Of a DNA stretch of 64,000 nt, positions 54,544 to 64,000 are shown one piece after another (the stretch's first letter is position 1; every line of letters begins with the position of its first letter). Origin of the DNA: Gemmatimonadota bacterium (GTDB lineage Bacteria; Gemmatimonadota; Gemmatimonadetes; Gemmatimonadales; Gemmatimonadaceae). The notes below the pieces were generated by a model. It was not told where the DNA came from, did no database searches, and saw only the letters and a program-made list of their open reading frames with translations. Made by a program: the position numbers and the translations under genes. The stretch spans positions 636,449 to 700,448 of the forward strand of contig JADJNZ010000004.1 of NCBI GenBank assembly GCA_016714015.1. The letters run 5' to 3'.

Positions 54544-55395
54544 CTACGCCGGCGCCTGAGGCGCCGGCGGACTCGACACGGGGAGGTACTTCTCCCGCAA
54601 CTGCGCCACATGAGTCACGAATGATCCGCCGGTCTCCGGCGCCATCTCCCACAAGCGCGCGACAAGGGCCTCTGTCGGCACGACGCGCACTGACGCCCTC
54701 GCGGCTGGCAACAGCCAGTCAAGGAAGCCGTTCGCCTGGCTCCACGTGAAAGCGTTCGCCTCGGGTACGAGAAGGACCAGTCGGTCACCTCGAGCCGGGT
54801 CCACGTGGCTGAGATTTCGGAAGAGCTGATAGTGGAGCAGGAAGTGGGCCTCTTCGAGGAACTCAGGCCGGACCTTCTCCGCCAACTTCGGCAGGTAGTC
54901 CATGCGCTTCCGCAGATGCGACTCATCTGCCTGGGCCATCCCGAAGTGCGCCTCGGTCAGCTTCACCTCGACGAAGAGCCGAGCGCCGTCGGCGTACTCT
55001 GCGAAGACATCGAACGACGTGCGTTCGGCGGGCTCGTGGATCCACTCGAAGTGCCAGCGGCTCACCGCCCCTGCCCTGAGTCCCAACGCATCGAATAGGG
55101 GGCCGCGAGTTGCGTCCTCTCGCATCCACGGGAAGAAGAGATTGAAGGTTAACGCCTGCGAGGAGTTCAGGTGGTGGAAGTCGGTGTGGAGCGCGAGTTC
55201 CCGCCGGTTCGCCTCGAAGTACTCCCAGAACTCGTCACGGAGAGAGGCGAGAATGTTCTCTCGAAGGAGCGACTCGGGGAGAACGTGCGCGTAAGCCCGA
55301 CCGTTGCCCCGGTAAATGCCGTCAGGGGAGCCCGGCCAGTGCCGGGCCTTGTATTCCGACAGGTGTTCCTTGAGGGTGTCGGCGTAGTCGGTCAT
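54544..55395 (-). CDS. PD-(D/E)XK nuclease family protein
   Basis: An intact 283-residue protein from ATG 55395 (MTDYADTLKEHLSEYKARHW). The core motif is SFDVFAEYADGARLFVEVKL (Asp ... Glu-X-Lys, residues about 132-151), the usual signature of restriction-like nucleases, with a helical HFGMAQADESHLRKRMDYL after it and LVLLVPEANAFTWSQANGFL in the C-terminal half. It is probably a stand-alone restriction-type nuclease; I cannot name its specificity. Confidence 0.7.
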   Translation of the reverse strand: MTDYADTLKEHLSEYKARHWPGSPDGIYRGNGRAYAHVLPESLLRENILASLRDEFWEYFEANRRELALHTDFHHLNSSQALTFNLFFPWMREDATRGPLFDALGLRAGAVSRWHFEWIHEPAERTSFDVFAEYADGARLFVEVKLTEAHFGMAQADESHLRKRMDYLPKLAEKVRPEFLEEAHFLLHYQLFRNLSHVDPARGDRLVLLVPEANAFTWSQANGFLDWLLPAARASVRVVPTEALVARLWEMAPETGGSFVTHVAQLREKYLPVSSPPAPQAPA

Positions 55396-56188
55396 CGGAC
55401 GGGTTCAGGAAGTGGCATGTCGCGAACACAGGTCAACGTAGCTCGGTGGACTGACAGCCACACCTATGACAAATTCTAGGGGTCATCGAGAGCGCGATGT
55501 GGACAACTGGCGGGTGAGGACTGCTCGGGGGATAGGCCCAAGCGCGGCACATCCGGTTGTCCACGATCAGCCCCGAGTCCGAAATGCGCCTGCGCTTGAC
55601 TCTCGGCTGAGGACGGTCAGGGATACTCCCCACACGCTCTCATCAGCATCAGCCCCCTGTTCGGATCCGGGCCGTCGTCGCCAAATTGTACGATCTGGTC
55701 AGCGGGCTTCTCTCGGAGGCAATCGATCGAATGGCGCACCCGGCAAATGGACTACCGCTCGACTGGCGTCCGTTCAAGGATCTAAACCTTGCTGCGCTGC
55801 GGGACACTTGTCGCATCCAGGAGCGATGATCCTGGAGTGCTTCGGGCCGTTGATCACGAGCTGTCCTATCGCAGCGGATTTCCTGGGCAGGCTGCGCTGC
55901 AGCATCACGTACGGTCACTGCTTGAGGAGCAACACTCCGTCTCGCACCTACCTGCCATCTCAGGTGGTGCAGCTCAGATCGGAAGTGGCTTCGTGCATTC
56001 CGCGCCGAGCCACGGCCCTTCGGTTCCGCTGCTGCAGGGCTCTCAAGTATCTCCTGCGACTCGGACGAGCGTACCGATGGCCGCGCAAACCCGCGGGAGC
56101 ATTCCTGACTGGCTGAAGACCTTCCTGAGCGTCTTAGCCGCGCTGCTCCTGTATCGGTTGCTCTTTTGACCGCGTCCGAGCCGTCCCA
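55396..56188. other. 793-bp divergent interval with no firm gene
   Basis: It separates the minus-strand PD-(D/E)XK gene from the plus-strand helicase and must hold both promoters. Base composition is lower in GC than the flanks. The only candidate gene is a plus-strand frame at its right end (55789-56169). I see no tRNA, long repeat or CRISPR-like unit. Confidence 0.5.
55789..56169 (+). CDS. Possible small tail-anchored protein
   Basis: A weak candidate of up to 126 residues from TTG 55789. Its C-terminus, IPDWLKTFLSVLAALLLYRL followed by LF, is a good single transmembrane tail, and its stop is 19 bases before the helicase ATG. The N-terminal part looks compositionally random, so the true gene could be much shorter (from the Met near residue 97). 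Confidence 0.25.
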   Translation: MLRCGTLVASRSDDPGVLRAVDHELSYRSGFPGQAALQHHVRSLLEEQHSVSHLPAISGGAAQIGSGFVHSAPSHGPSVPLLQGSQVSPATRTSVPMAAQTRGSIPDWLKTFLSVLAALLLYRLLF

Positions 56189-59100
56189 ATGACCAATACG
56201 TCCGAGCGGCCTCTTGAAGAGGGGGCGGACGTCGCGAGGACGCGCGTCCACCAACTATTTGAGTTCCTTCGGGCCTACGCTGAGCGCAAGGCCCCGGCGA
56301 CGTACGATTTCCGGGGGCATCCGGAAGTCATCCGGATCAAGGACCTCCCGGTTCACCCCGCCATCCAGCTTGGCACGGTGCAGCTGGCGTCGGCGACCGA
56401 GGCGCTCGCGAGCGAGGGTGCCGAGCGGCCTCTTCTGAGCGTTCGCCGGCCCGCTTCGACGCCGGCGCCGGCGCCGCCGCCAAGTCTTGTGGACTGGCTC
56501 AATCCTGGATGGGAGGAGCCAGAAGGCGCGGCACCGACAGTCATAGACGAACGCAACGTCCCATCGAAGGATGGCGGCGCGGTTGAGCTGTTCACAGCGA
56601 GTTCGAGTCGCGCCGCGGACCTCCGAACGTGGCGAGAACAGTGGGACCGGTGGGCAACGTCGGAGCGTCCGTGCCGGAACGCGATAGCGGTGTTCGAGCG
56701 ACTGTTCGCGTTGCGTGCGCGAATGGCGCAGGAAGGCGAGCGCCTTGAGCTGCTCATTGCGACAGGGCGCCTAGTGTGGAAGGCGCCCGCCATCGGCGAA
56801 GTCGACCACCCGATCCTGTTGCAGCGAGTGGAGTTGGCATTCGACCCGTCTGGACCTTCGATCAGCATCGTCGACGCGGATCAGGAACCAGAACTCTACC
56901 TCCCGGTCCTGGCGATAGGCAGCGGAGGCATGGGACCGCTCGACTCGACCGCGTTGCGCGACGAACTGAGTGCGCGGCAGTACCATCCACTGGAGTCCGC
57001 CGCGACACCAGAGTATCTCCGTCGGATCGCCCTACTCCTGCACGCCAGGGGCGAGTACCACGAGTCTTGGTCACCTCGGAACCCGATCGACGAGCCGCAC
57101 CTCGTCAATGACCCCATGCTGCTGCTTCGGGTTCGGGGTGCCGGGTTTGCGGCTGCCATCTCGCGTGTGCTCAACGACATCGTCGGCGGCGGCGAGATCC
57201 CGGTCGGGCTCGCACGCTTGGTCGGGATCGACCGACTGAACGTCGATCCGCTCGCAGGTCTTCCTGACTACTCACCCTGGGGCGAACCGCCCGACATTCT
57301 GCTCAGCAAGCCCGCGAATGAAGAGCAGGTTCAGATTGCACAGGCGCTGGCGCGCTATCGGGCCGTGCTGGTGCAAGGACCGCCCGGCACCGGAAAGAGC
57401 CATACGATTGCGAACCTCATCGGGCATCTGGTCTCGGAGGGCAAGCGGGTCCTCGTCACGAGTCACACGACGAAGGCTCTCTCGGTACTCCGTGACAAGG
57501 TCGAACCCCTGCTACAGCCGCTCTGCCTGGCGTTGCTGGACAACGACGCCGAGAGCCGCAAGCAGCTCGAGCAGGCAGTACGCGCGATTCTCTCACGCCT
57601 CACCCAGAGCAGTGCGCCGGCCCTCGCGGAACGCGAGCGGCAGTTGTCGCGAGAGCGGGAGCGGCTGCTCGCGGCAGTGGCTCAGTGCACCGATGATCTC
57701 CGCACCGTGCGTGAGGCCGAGTACCGCGCACTAGCGGTCGGAGGTGACGCGGTCGCGCCCGCCGAAGGGGCCCGTTGGCTTGTCGAGATGGGTCCGGGCC
57801 ACGGCTGGATCGAGGGTCGTGTGGACCCAGGGCACCGCTGCCCCTTTCGGATGAGGATTTACGGTGGCTGTACGAGAGCAACGGCCTGATCTCGAACGAG
57901 GAGGAGCATGAGATCATGGCCGGTTTGCCGGATTCGAGTGCTCTTCCCGAGCTAAGCGATTTCGAGTCGTGTTCGAGCGCACTCTACGCCGCGATCGAGG
58001 TAGAGCCCTCACGCTGGTTTGCCGACGTGCTTTCTGAGGACGAGCGCGAGGGGCTTGAGGCGTGCGATCGCGCGCTCTCGTCGTTTGCCCTTGAGTTCGA
58101 GGCGAAGCTCGCGTGGCAGCGTGTGCTTGTGGGCGCGGGGCACTCCAGCGATCCTTCTCGAGCACTTTGGGAAGCTCTGGCGGACCGCATCGAGTCCGCG
58201 GCTGCGATGTGGCGCCGGACGCTCATGCAGCTCAACGAACATGAACCGGAGATCTCTGGCCTAGCATCATGGCCTGCGGATCAGGCCCTCGCGGTCGCAC
58301 GCGAGCTCACCACTCACGTTCAGAACGGCGGTGGCACAGGATCGCTACGGGTGATCTTCAAGGGACGATGGCGGCAGTTCCTGAAGTCGGTTCGTGTGCA
58401 GGGACGTGAGCCGAGATCCGCAGCTGAGCTCCGGGCGATCGCCCAGGCGCTCGAACTCGAGCTGGAGCGGCAGTCCCTTGCGAGAGCCTGGCGCAAGAAC
58501 GGGGAGCCGGCCGGTCTTCCACCACTCGATGGCATCGCCGCACCCCGTGAGCAGGTGCTGACCGGTTACTCGGCGCAGATCCGCGACTCGCTGGGATGGT
58601 GGGAGCGCCGCTGGGGGGAGATTGCGATTCACCTGCAGGCGGTCGGATTCCGCTGGGAGGCGTTCAGGCAACACCAGGTCGCCTTCCTCGCGCCGGCCGT
58701 TCCGTTCGAGCAGGACGTCACGCTGTCGACCGTCCATGTCCGAACGCACATCCAGGCCCGACTCGCGCTCGTGCGAAGGCTCGGCGCGCAACGAATCCTC
58801 ACCGCCGTCCGGGACGAGCTCGTTCGGTACAGTGGCCCCGTCGTGCGCTCGTTACGAGAGGCAGTCGAACAAGCGGACCCCGTTCGCTACGGCGAGGCGC
58901 TGGCACAGCTGTCGCGCCTTCGATCTAGCGCGCAGTTCGCACGACGTCGCACGGCCCTGCTAGAGCAGCTCGGCGCTGCTGCCTCCACTTGGGCGCAGGC
59001 CATTCGCACTCGCAAGGAAGTGCATGGCCTCACGACGGTCCCGGGAGACGCCGCGACCGCGTGGCGGTGGCGGCAGTTTGCGCAGGAACTCGATCGGCGC

Positions 59101-60735
59101 GCGGCGCTGGACGAGACCACCCTCATGGAGCGCCTGCACGACCTGCAACGGACGCTTCGCGCGACCATGGTCAACCTCATCGACCAGCGCGCGTGGCTGG
59201 GGCAAGTCAGGCGTGTGACCCTGCCAGCTCAGCAGGCGCTGCAGAGATGAACGCAGATCCAGAACAAGATTGGAAAGGGTACGGGCAAGCGTGTGCCCGA
59301 GCTTCAGGTGGCGGCACGGCGTCAGCTCTCTATGGCCCGCGACGCGGTGCCGGTCTGGATCATGCCATTGAGTCGGGTGGCGGAGAGTATCGATCTGTCG
59401 AGGGAGCGCTTCGACGTGGTCATCGTCGACGAGGCAAGTCAGTCAGATGTCCTCGGCCTGCTGGCATGGTATCTCGGCAAGTCCGTGGTTGTTGTAGGTG
59501 ACGACCAGCAGATGAACCCGCTAGCAGTGGGGCAGAACGTCGACGCGATCACCGCCCTGCGCCTTCAGTACCTCACAGGCATTCCGAACGCCGAGACCTA
59601 CGATGCGAAGACGTCACTCTACGACTTGGCTGGACAGTGCTTCGGCGGGACGATCGCGCTTCGCGAGCATTTTCGATGCGTCCCGGACATCATCGAGTTC
59701 TCCAATCAGCTCTCATACGGTGGCACGATCCGACCGCTCCGTGATCCGACCCGGGTGCCTCGTCCGCACGTTGTGGAGGTCATCGCCGATGCGTCCACTG
59801 GTGGCCTGAGGGACGGTCGAGCGAAGGTCAACCTGTCAGAAGCCCGGCTCATCGCGGCGCTCCTGAAGGCCGCGCTGGAGCATCCGCGATACGCCGGGGC
59901 CACATTCGGCGCGATCACTCTTCTGGGTGACGAGCAATCCAAGCTAATTCAGGACCTCGCGCTCGAACTCGTGGGTGCCGTCACACTGGATCGGTGCCGC
60001 TTCGCGGCCGGCAACTCGGCGCAGTTCCAAGGTGATGAGCGCAACGTCATCTTCCTCTCCATGGTGGACTCGCCCTCGGATGGCGTCCACACTCTCAGCG
60101 CACAACCCGCGACTCGGCAACGCTACAACGTCGCGGCAAGCCGAGCGCAGGACCAACTCTGGCTCGTCCACTCGCTAGATCCGAATCGGGACCTTCAGCA
60201 GGGCGACCTTCGCCGGCGCCTGATCGAACACGTTCGCAATCCGGATGCGATCCAAAGAGAGGTGGCCGCGAACATGGCCCTCACCGAGTCGCATTTCGAG
60301 AAGGCTGTTCTCAACGACTTGGTTGTTGCAGGATACGACGTGCAGCCCCAGGTTGTAGTTGGCAGGTATCGACTAGACTTCGTCGTGCACGCGGGTGACA
60401 AGCGGGTCGCGTTCGAGTGCGACGGCGATCGCTATCACGGGTTCGAGAAGATCGAGGATGACCTCGCGCGCCAGGCCGTTCTGGAGCGCGCGGGATGGCG
60501 GTTCGTGCGGATTCGTGGGACCCAGTACTACCGCGATCGCGAACGCACGATGCGATTGGCCCGTGAGCGACTGGCCGCGCTCGGTATCGAACCGCGGCGC
60601 GAGATCGCACCGGAGGATCGCGGTGGTCAGGAGAGGGCGTTCCGCGAAGAGATCTTGCGTCGTGCGTGGATGACTCTCCGGGAGAAGGGGTGGATATTAG
60701 GTGAGCAAGTCGCCATGGCAGTTCCCCGCGGCTGA
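56189..60735 (+). pseudogene. SF1 (UPF1-like) helicase with C-terminal Vsr/DUF559-like nuclease (one frameshift, one in-frame TGA)
   Basis: From ATG 56189 (MTNTSERPLEEGADVARTRV). Walker A VQGPPGTGKSHTIANLIGHL is near residue 395. The frame breaks near 57828-57832 (one G missing) and resumes PLPLSDEDLRWLYESNG. A TGA at 59248-59250 interrupts ...PAQQALQR|TQIQNKIGKGTGKR; the frame is otherwise unchanged. Then come motif II VVIVDEASQSDVLGLLAW, VVVVGDDQQMNPLAVGQN, QFQGDERNVIFLSMVDS and YNVAASRAQDQLWLVHSLD, and a C-terminal nuclease domain RYRLDFVVHAGDKRVAFECD followed by GDRYHGF. Total about 1,515 codons. Helicase-nuclease fusions of this kind are typical of defence islands. Confidence 0.82.
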
Positions 60736-60908
60736 CCCTGGTTTCACGGGATTCTGTGGATGGCGCGCTTCCGTCTGTGGTGCGCGACCCAGAACTGCTA
60801 GAGGATGGGGACTCGACACCGAGCGAGACGAGGTCCGCGGCTAGACTCGAGCAATCCCCAGTCGCGGCCATCGGGAGGAAGTGTCGTTCGCCCGCACGCG
60901 CGCCAGCA

Positions 60909-63537
60909 CTAGGGAATTGGCACTCCGAGCTTGTGTGCGAGACTTCGGCAGTGGCTGTTCTCAGGCTCCAACTGCACACCTAGAGCGACCACGTCGCGCG
61001 CACGCGCCTCGTTGCCAAGAGAAAGGTAGATCCATGCCAAGCGCGAGTGATCCGTTGCGTTCAAGTCGTCCAGCAAAGACTCTAGGCTGCGTGAAATGGC
61101 GGTGAGCAGAAGGCGCCTCTCGTCATTGTCGACAAGTGATCGTCCCTCCTTTCGAGCTTCGGTAAGCAGGTAGGTTACCGCAAACGCAGCACGACTCACT
61201 TGCTGGGCATCCGCTCCACGTGCGGTGGCCAGCTCCGCCAAGGCCCGGAGTTCGTTGACGGAGTCGCCGGCGGCGCGACTGAGCGACGCTATCTGCTGCC
61301 ACACTTCAGCATGGGACAGTGAGGAATCGCCGCTCTCAATGAACTGCCTGAGATAGTCGATTGCGATCCTGCGGCCGGAAGCGCTCCCCTCCTCAACGAA
61401 GAGCCGAGCAATCTCTGGAAGCGACGCCGGAGCCCGTGACCCAATGAAGCTCAGCATCGCCCGATGAGCATGAAGATCAGACCTCCCGGCGGCTACTTCG
61501 CGCGCGAGAGCACTCAAGAGCCGATGGATGCGAGGTAGAACTCCAGCTTGAGACTCGGCACGGCTGGCAGCTCCAAAAAGCTGGAGTAGCTGGAAGTCCA
61601 GCTCAATCGTGGCCTTCCAAGGACTCGCGTTCAGCTTCTTCTGACCAAAGCGCGTCGCTGCAAGCGGGACGCTTACGAATGTCTCGTCAGAATCGGGAGT
61701 GCCCCACTCCTCAACAAGCGAGAATCGCGTTAGCTCCGAGAGGGCAGCCCGAATGTCAAGCCGCTCTTCTGCACTTCGCAGGGAAACGGCCTCCAGCGCG
61801 AGCACTGGTACTGCTGAACGCCATCGAGACAGTAGCAAGAACAGTCTCTGAGCCGAAGGCGAGAGCGATGAGTACGTACGCTCAAACAGGGCGACGAGGA
61901 TGTGCTCCTTGTCAGCTACGATCCGCTCCGGTTTCGAGGCTCGCCCTGCGCTGCGGACCTCTCCAAGGAGAATCTTCAATACATAGGGATGCCCCCCAGA
62001 CTCGGAAACGAGCTCCGTCACGTAGGCCGCGCTGAGCAAGTCAGCTACTCCAAGACGCTGTGCTGTCGTGCGAATAAGCTCACGCGCCTCTGACTCGGTC
62101 ATTCCCAGTACCTCAATTGGGTAGTCTCCGACAAAATCACGTGTTCGCGTCGTGATCAGCACCTTGTTCGGTGGGCGAATGTAGGTGTCAATCCAGCGAA
62201 AGAGCTCGTTTGGGTTCGATACAGTCTCGAAGTTGTCAAACACGAAGAGAGTGGGCCCAAGTGGCCCCTTGTTCAAGCATTCGGCCAAATAGGCTGCTGG
62301 TTTGAACCCTTACCCAACCGCTCTTGTGGTTCCATGAGCGACACGTACTGCGCGCAAAATCATCAAGAAGTACGCCGTGAGGGCGCACCTCCTTGGGTCC
62401 GCTCGGAAGGAGGTCGATGTCTCGTGCACTGAACCACACACCAGAGGAAAAGCGAGAGTCCGTGCGGTGCGCGAGATTCCACAGCACCTGCAGCGCGACT
62501 GACGTCTTGCCCGCGCCTCCAGGACCCGCAAGCGTCACGATCTCATGTCGCTCGCAAATCAACATTCCGGCTAGGCGCTCTTCGAGGTGCGCGCGGGTAA
62601 CGTAGTCGGCGGGGGGAGGAGGAAAATTGGCGAGCAGTGTGCCTTGCACTTCCAATGCGGCACGCCCTTGCGTCCCGCTCGATGGTAAAGCCTGCGGTGT
62701 GGACAACAGGTGAGTGCCGTCGCGACGTGAACGTGAGTTCGAAGTGTAAGAGATGCTTTCGAACTCCTTTCCGCGGAACTGTCCGTTGGGAAGCTCGAAG
62801 TCGGTCAGATCAGCGTCGGCGAACAACAAATCGACGTGAAGCCAACTTCTGCTGAGCGGCGAAAATAGGTACACACCGGTTGATAGGTTTACTTCAGCGG
62901 TGCTCTTAAGGTGCTCGAAGGGCGCGGAGTCGCCGCCAATCATCGAAACCCGAAACTTCCCAGACAAGTTCCGGTGAAGAAAGGCGCAAGGGAGGTTCCA
63001 TGCGCCTAGCTGCGTCGCCAGTGCCTCGATTGAGCTTTCAAGCAGAGGAGCAGCGGAGTGGCACTCCTTGGGTAGGGGTGCGCCATGTCCACGTGTCTTG
63101 TTGCGAAGGGCAGCAAACCAGTGGAACCATTGCCTGAGCGGCGTTGATTCAGTAAGTCGAATGTCATCAACGCCCATGAGCTTCGCCGCTGAAGCGAGCT
63201 CTTCGAGAGCTTTACGTTCCCAGGAGCCGGGTGCGGGCCTGCTCGTCAGTTGCCGGTGGGTCGGACGTAGGGCTTCGTCGAGCAACTGAGACGCCGGGCC
63301 AAAGAGTAGCTGGTCAAGAGCTGTCGCCCACTCGCCGATGCCGCCTGCGCGAACTAACGTGTGCGCGATGCCATAGCGAGAGCGATCGCGGTCCTCCTGC
63401 ACCGCCGCATGGAGGGAAGCCACAAGCAGCTTGGTAATTAGCTCTCCGGTGTACAGCAATGCATAAAAGGCGGCGACGTCCGAGTCGCTGCGGTCTATCT
63501 CGTAACGCTGCTTCATGCGGTCTAGGGCTACTTGCAT
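60909..63537 (-). pseudogene. NLR-like STAND ATPase (one frameshift)
   Basis: From about ATG 63537 (MQVALDRMKQRYEIDRSDSD). A ~330-residue N-terminal region without a motif I recognise is followed by Walker A TLAGPGGAGKTSVALQVLW. The frame breaks near 62305-62312 (one extra A) and resumes GFKPAAYLAECLNKGPLGPT with Walker B LFVFDNFETV and sensor KVLITTRTRDF, then GGHPYVLKILLGEV, a winged-helix-like SLSPSAQRLFLLLSRW, and a helical repeat C-terminus ending in a TPR-like YLSLGNEARARDVVALGVQL. Total about 875 residues. This is the NB-ARC/STAND architecture of bacterial NLR-type antiphage sensors. The effector, if any, would be the N-terminal domain. Confidence 0.75.
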
Positions 63538-63596
63538 ATCAGCGACTCTTGAAGTCGGGAAAATGTTTGCTTCTGCTGCGGCCGTTATAATGGCAT

Positions 63597-63652
63597 GCGG
63601 GTGGGCGGCCACGCCCCACTCCCCAAGACTGAAGGCGGGGCCGCCCACCCGC
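63597..63652. repeat. Strong inverted repeat upstream of the STAND gene
   Basis: Perfect 14-bp arms GCGGGTGGGCGGCC / GGCCGCCCACCCGC (63597-63610 and 63639-63652) with further CGCC/GGCG pairing inside. It lies between the 91-aa gene's stop and the STAND start; no T-run follows, but it could terminate the 91-aa gene's transcript. Confidence 0.65.
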
Positions 63653-63684
63653 TGCCGAAGCCCGGCCGTCGGCAGCAAGCGTCG

Positions 63685-63960
63685 TTAGCCTCCTCGCGAT
63701 GCAAGCCAAGAACGCAACTCCTGTGCGGTAGAGAGAATCGACGGGTTCGCCGCGATGTGCGGGTCTAGCTCGTGTGTGGCGTAGTCGCTCGGCAGGCCAG
63801 TGTCGACGCTTACCACCCAGGAGTGCAAGGGGTCTCGCGGGCGTCCCTGCATGACGGAACGTGGAATGCGACCGATCAGACCGCCCACGGCGCCATATGT
63901 GGCTCGCTGATTCGCGCTTGCGAGCGCTGCGAGGATGCCTTCGAGCGAGAATGCGTTCAT
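63685..63960 (-). CDS. Small conserved-looking protein of unknown function
   Basis: A 91-residue protein starting at ATG 63960 (MNAFSLEGILAALASANQRA). It contains TYGAVGGLIGRIPRSVMQGR and SWVVSVDTGLPSDYA, which read like a small nucleic-acid-binding fold of the MGMT DNA-binding-domain type; that comparison is from memory and not verified. It shares orientation with the STAND gene, about 150 bp upstream of it. No catalytic residues are evident. Confidence 0.55.
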   Translation of the reverse strand: MNAFSLEGILAALASANQRATYGAVGGLIGRIPRSVMQGRPRDPLHSWVVSVDTGLPSDYATHELDPHIAANPSILSTAQELRSWLASRGG

Positions 63961-64000
63961 ACGATGTACTTCAAAGCCTTTGAGGGGATGGTGGCGTAGT

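Noticed and set aside
59293..60735. A stand-alone 480-aa helicase C-domain/nuclease gene starting at GTG 59293
   Set aside because: The frame is the same as the preceding piece and is divided from it only by one TGA; helicase motif I is upstream, so it is one gene.
63586..63591. A perfect TATAAT on the plus strand as a promoter
   Set aside because: No -35 element lies 16-18 bases upstream, and the plus strand to its right holds no gene; the palindromic TTATAA more likely serves the minus-strand STAND gene.
1..64000. CRISPR arrays, tRNA or rRNA genes, transposases, integrases
   Set aside because: I saw no regularly spaced repeats, no tRNA-like cloverleaf or rRNA sequence and no transposase or recombinase motif, including at the dcd junction. 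The dispersed repeats are not spaced like a CRISPR.

Overview
The window is high-GC bacterial DNA in two contrasting halves. The left half (1 to about 32,150) is dense core metabolism, almost all on the minus strand. It carries futalosine-pathway menaquinone genes, an rpmF-plsX-fabHDG-acpP-fabF cluster, ndk, sucCD, a UPF0182 membrane protein, a phosphomannomutase and a complete 14-gene nuoA-N complex I operon. High GC, menaquinone made by MqnA/C/E, a 14-subunit Nuo operon and UPF0182 together are consistent with Gemmatimonadota. That is an inference from gene content; there is no rRNA gene here to confirm it.

Layout of the core half, in order of coordinates: mqnC (partial), mqnA, mqnE, fabF, acpP, fabG, fabD, fabH, plsX, rpmF and a YceD/DUF177 gene (1-8,804); ndk (9,033-9,452); sucD and sucC (9,608-11,621); a repeat-filled gap with a 24-G tract (11,622-12,051); a HepT/MntA toxin-antitoxin pair (12,052-12,691); UPF0182 (12,829-15,318); phosphomannomutase (15,320-16,702); and nuoN back to nuoA (16,823-31,385). 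Most junctions inside the operons are ATGA, GTGA or TGATG overlaps. Three families of short dispersed repeats sit at gene ends and sometimes inside genes. A Rex-like palindrome lies in the nuo promoter region. nuoL carries an apparent frameshift that separates its first membrane helix from the rest.

At about 32,150 the 3' end of dcd is replaced by foreign sequence, and from there to the right edge the window is a defence island. In order it contains: a PIN-domain gene with an XRE-ImmA/IrrE partner; a class 1 DISARM locus (minus strand, transcribed drmD-drmMI-drmA-drmB-drmC, 33,910-46,716); immediately upstream of DISARM on the same strand, a three-gene operon of an unrecognised helical protein, a two-HKD phospholipase-D protein and a SNF2 helicase (46,959-53,172), which is the best candidate here for an undescribed system; a secreted coiled-coil/BamE-like protein; an HNH protein; a PD-(D/E)XK nuclease; an SF1 helicase with a C-terminal Vsr/DUF559-like nuclease (plus strand); an NLR-like STAND ATPase; and a 91-aa conserved-looking small protein.

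The island genes are disrupted far more often than the core genes. I count about 17 single-base frameshifts and one in-frame TGA in the island, against one frameshift in the first 32 kb. Protein-like sequence continues on both sides of each break, and most breaks can be repaired by one base, often in a short homopolymer. Either the island is decaying or its assembly is poorer. I describe each broken gene as one locus and give the approximate break points.
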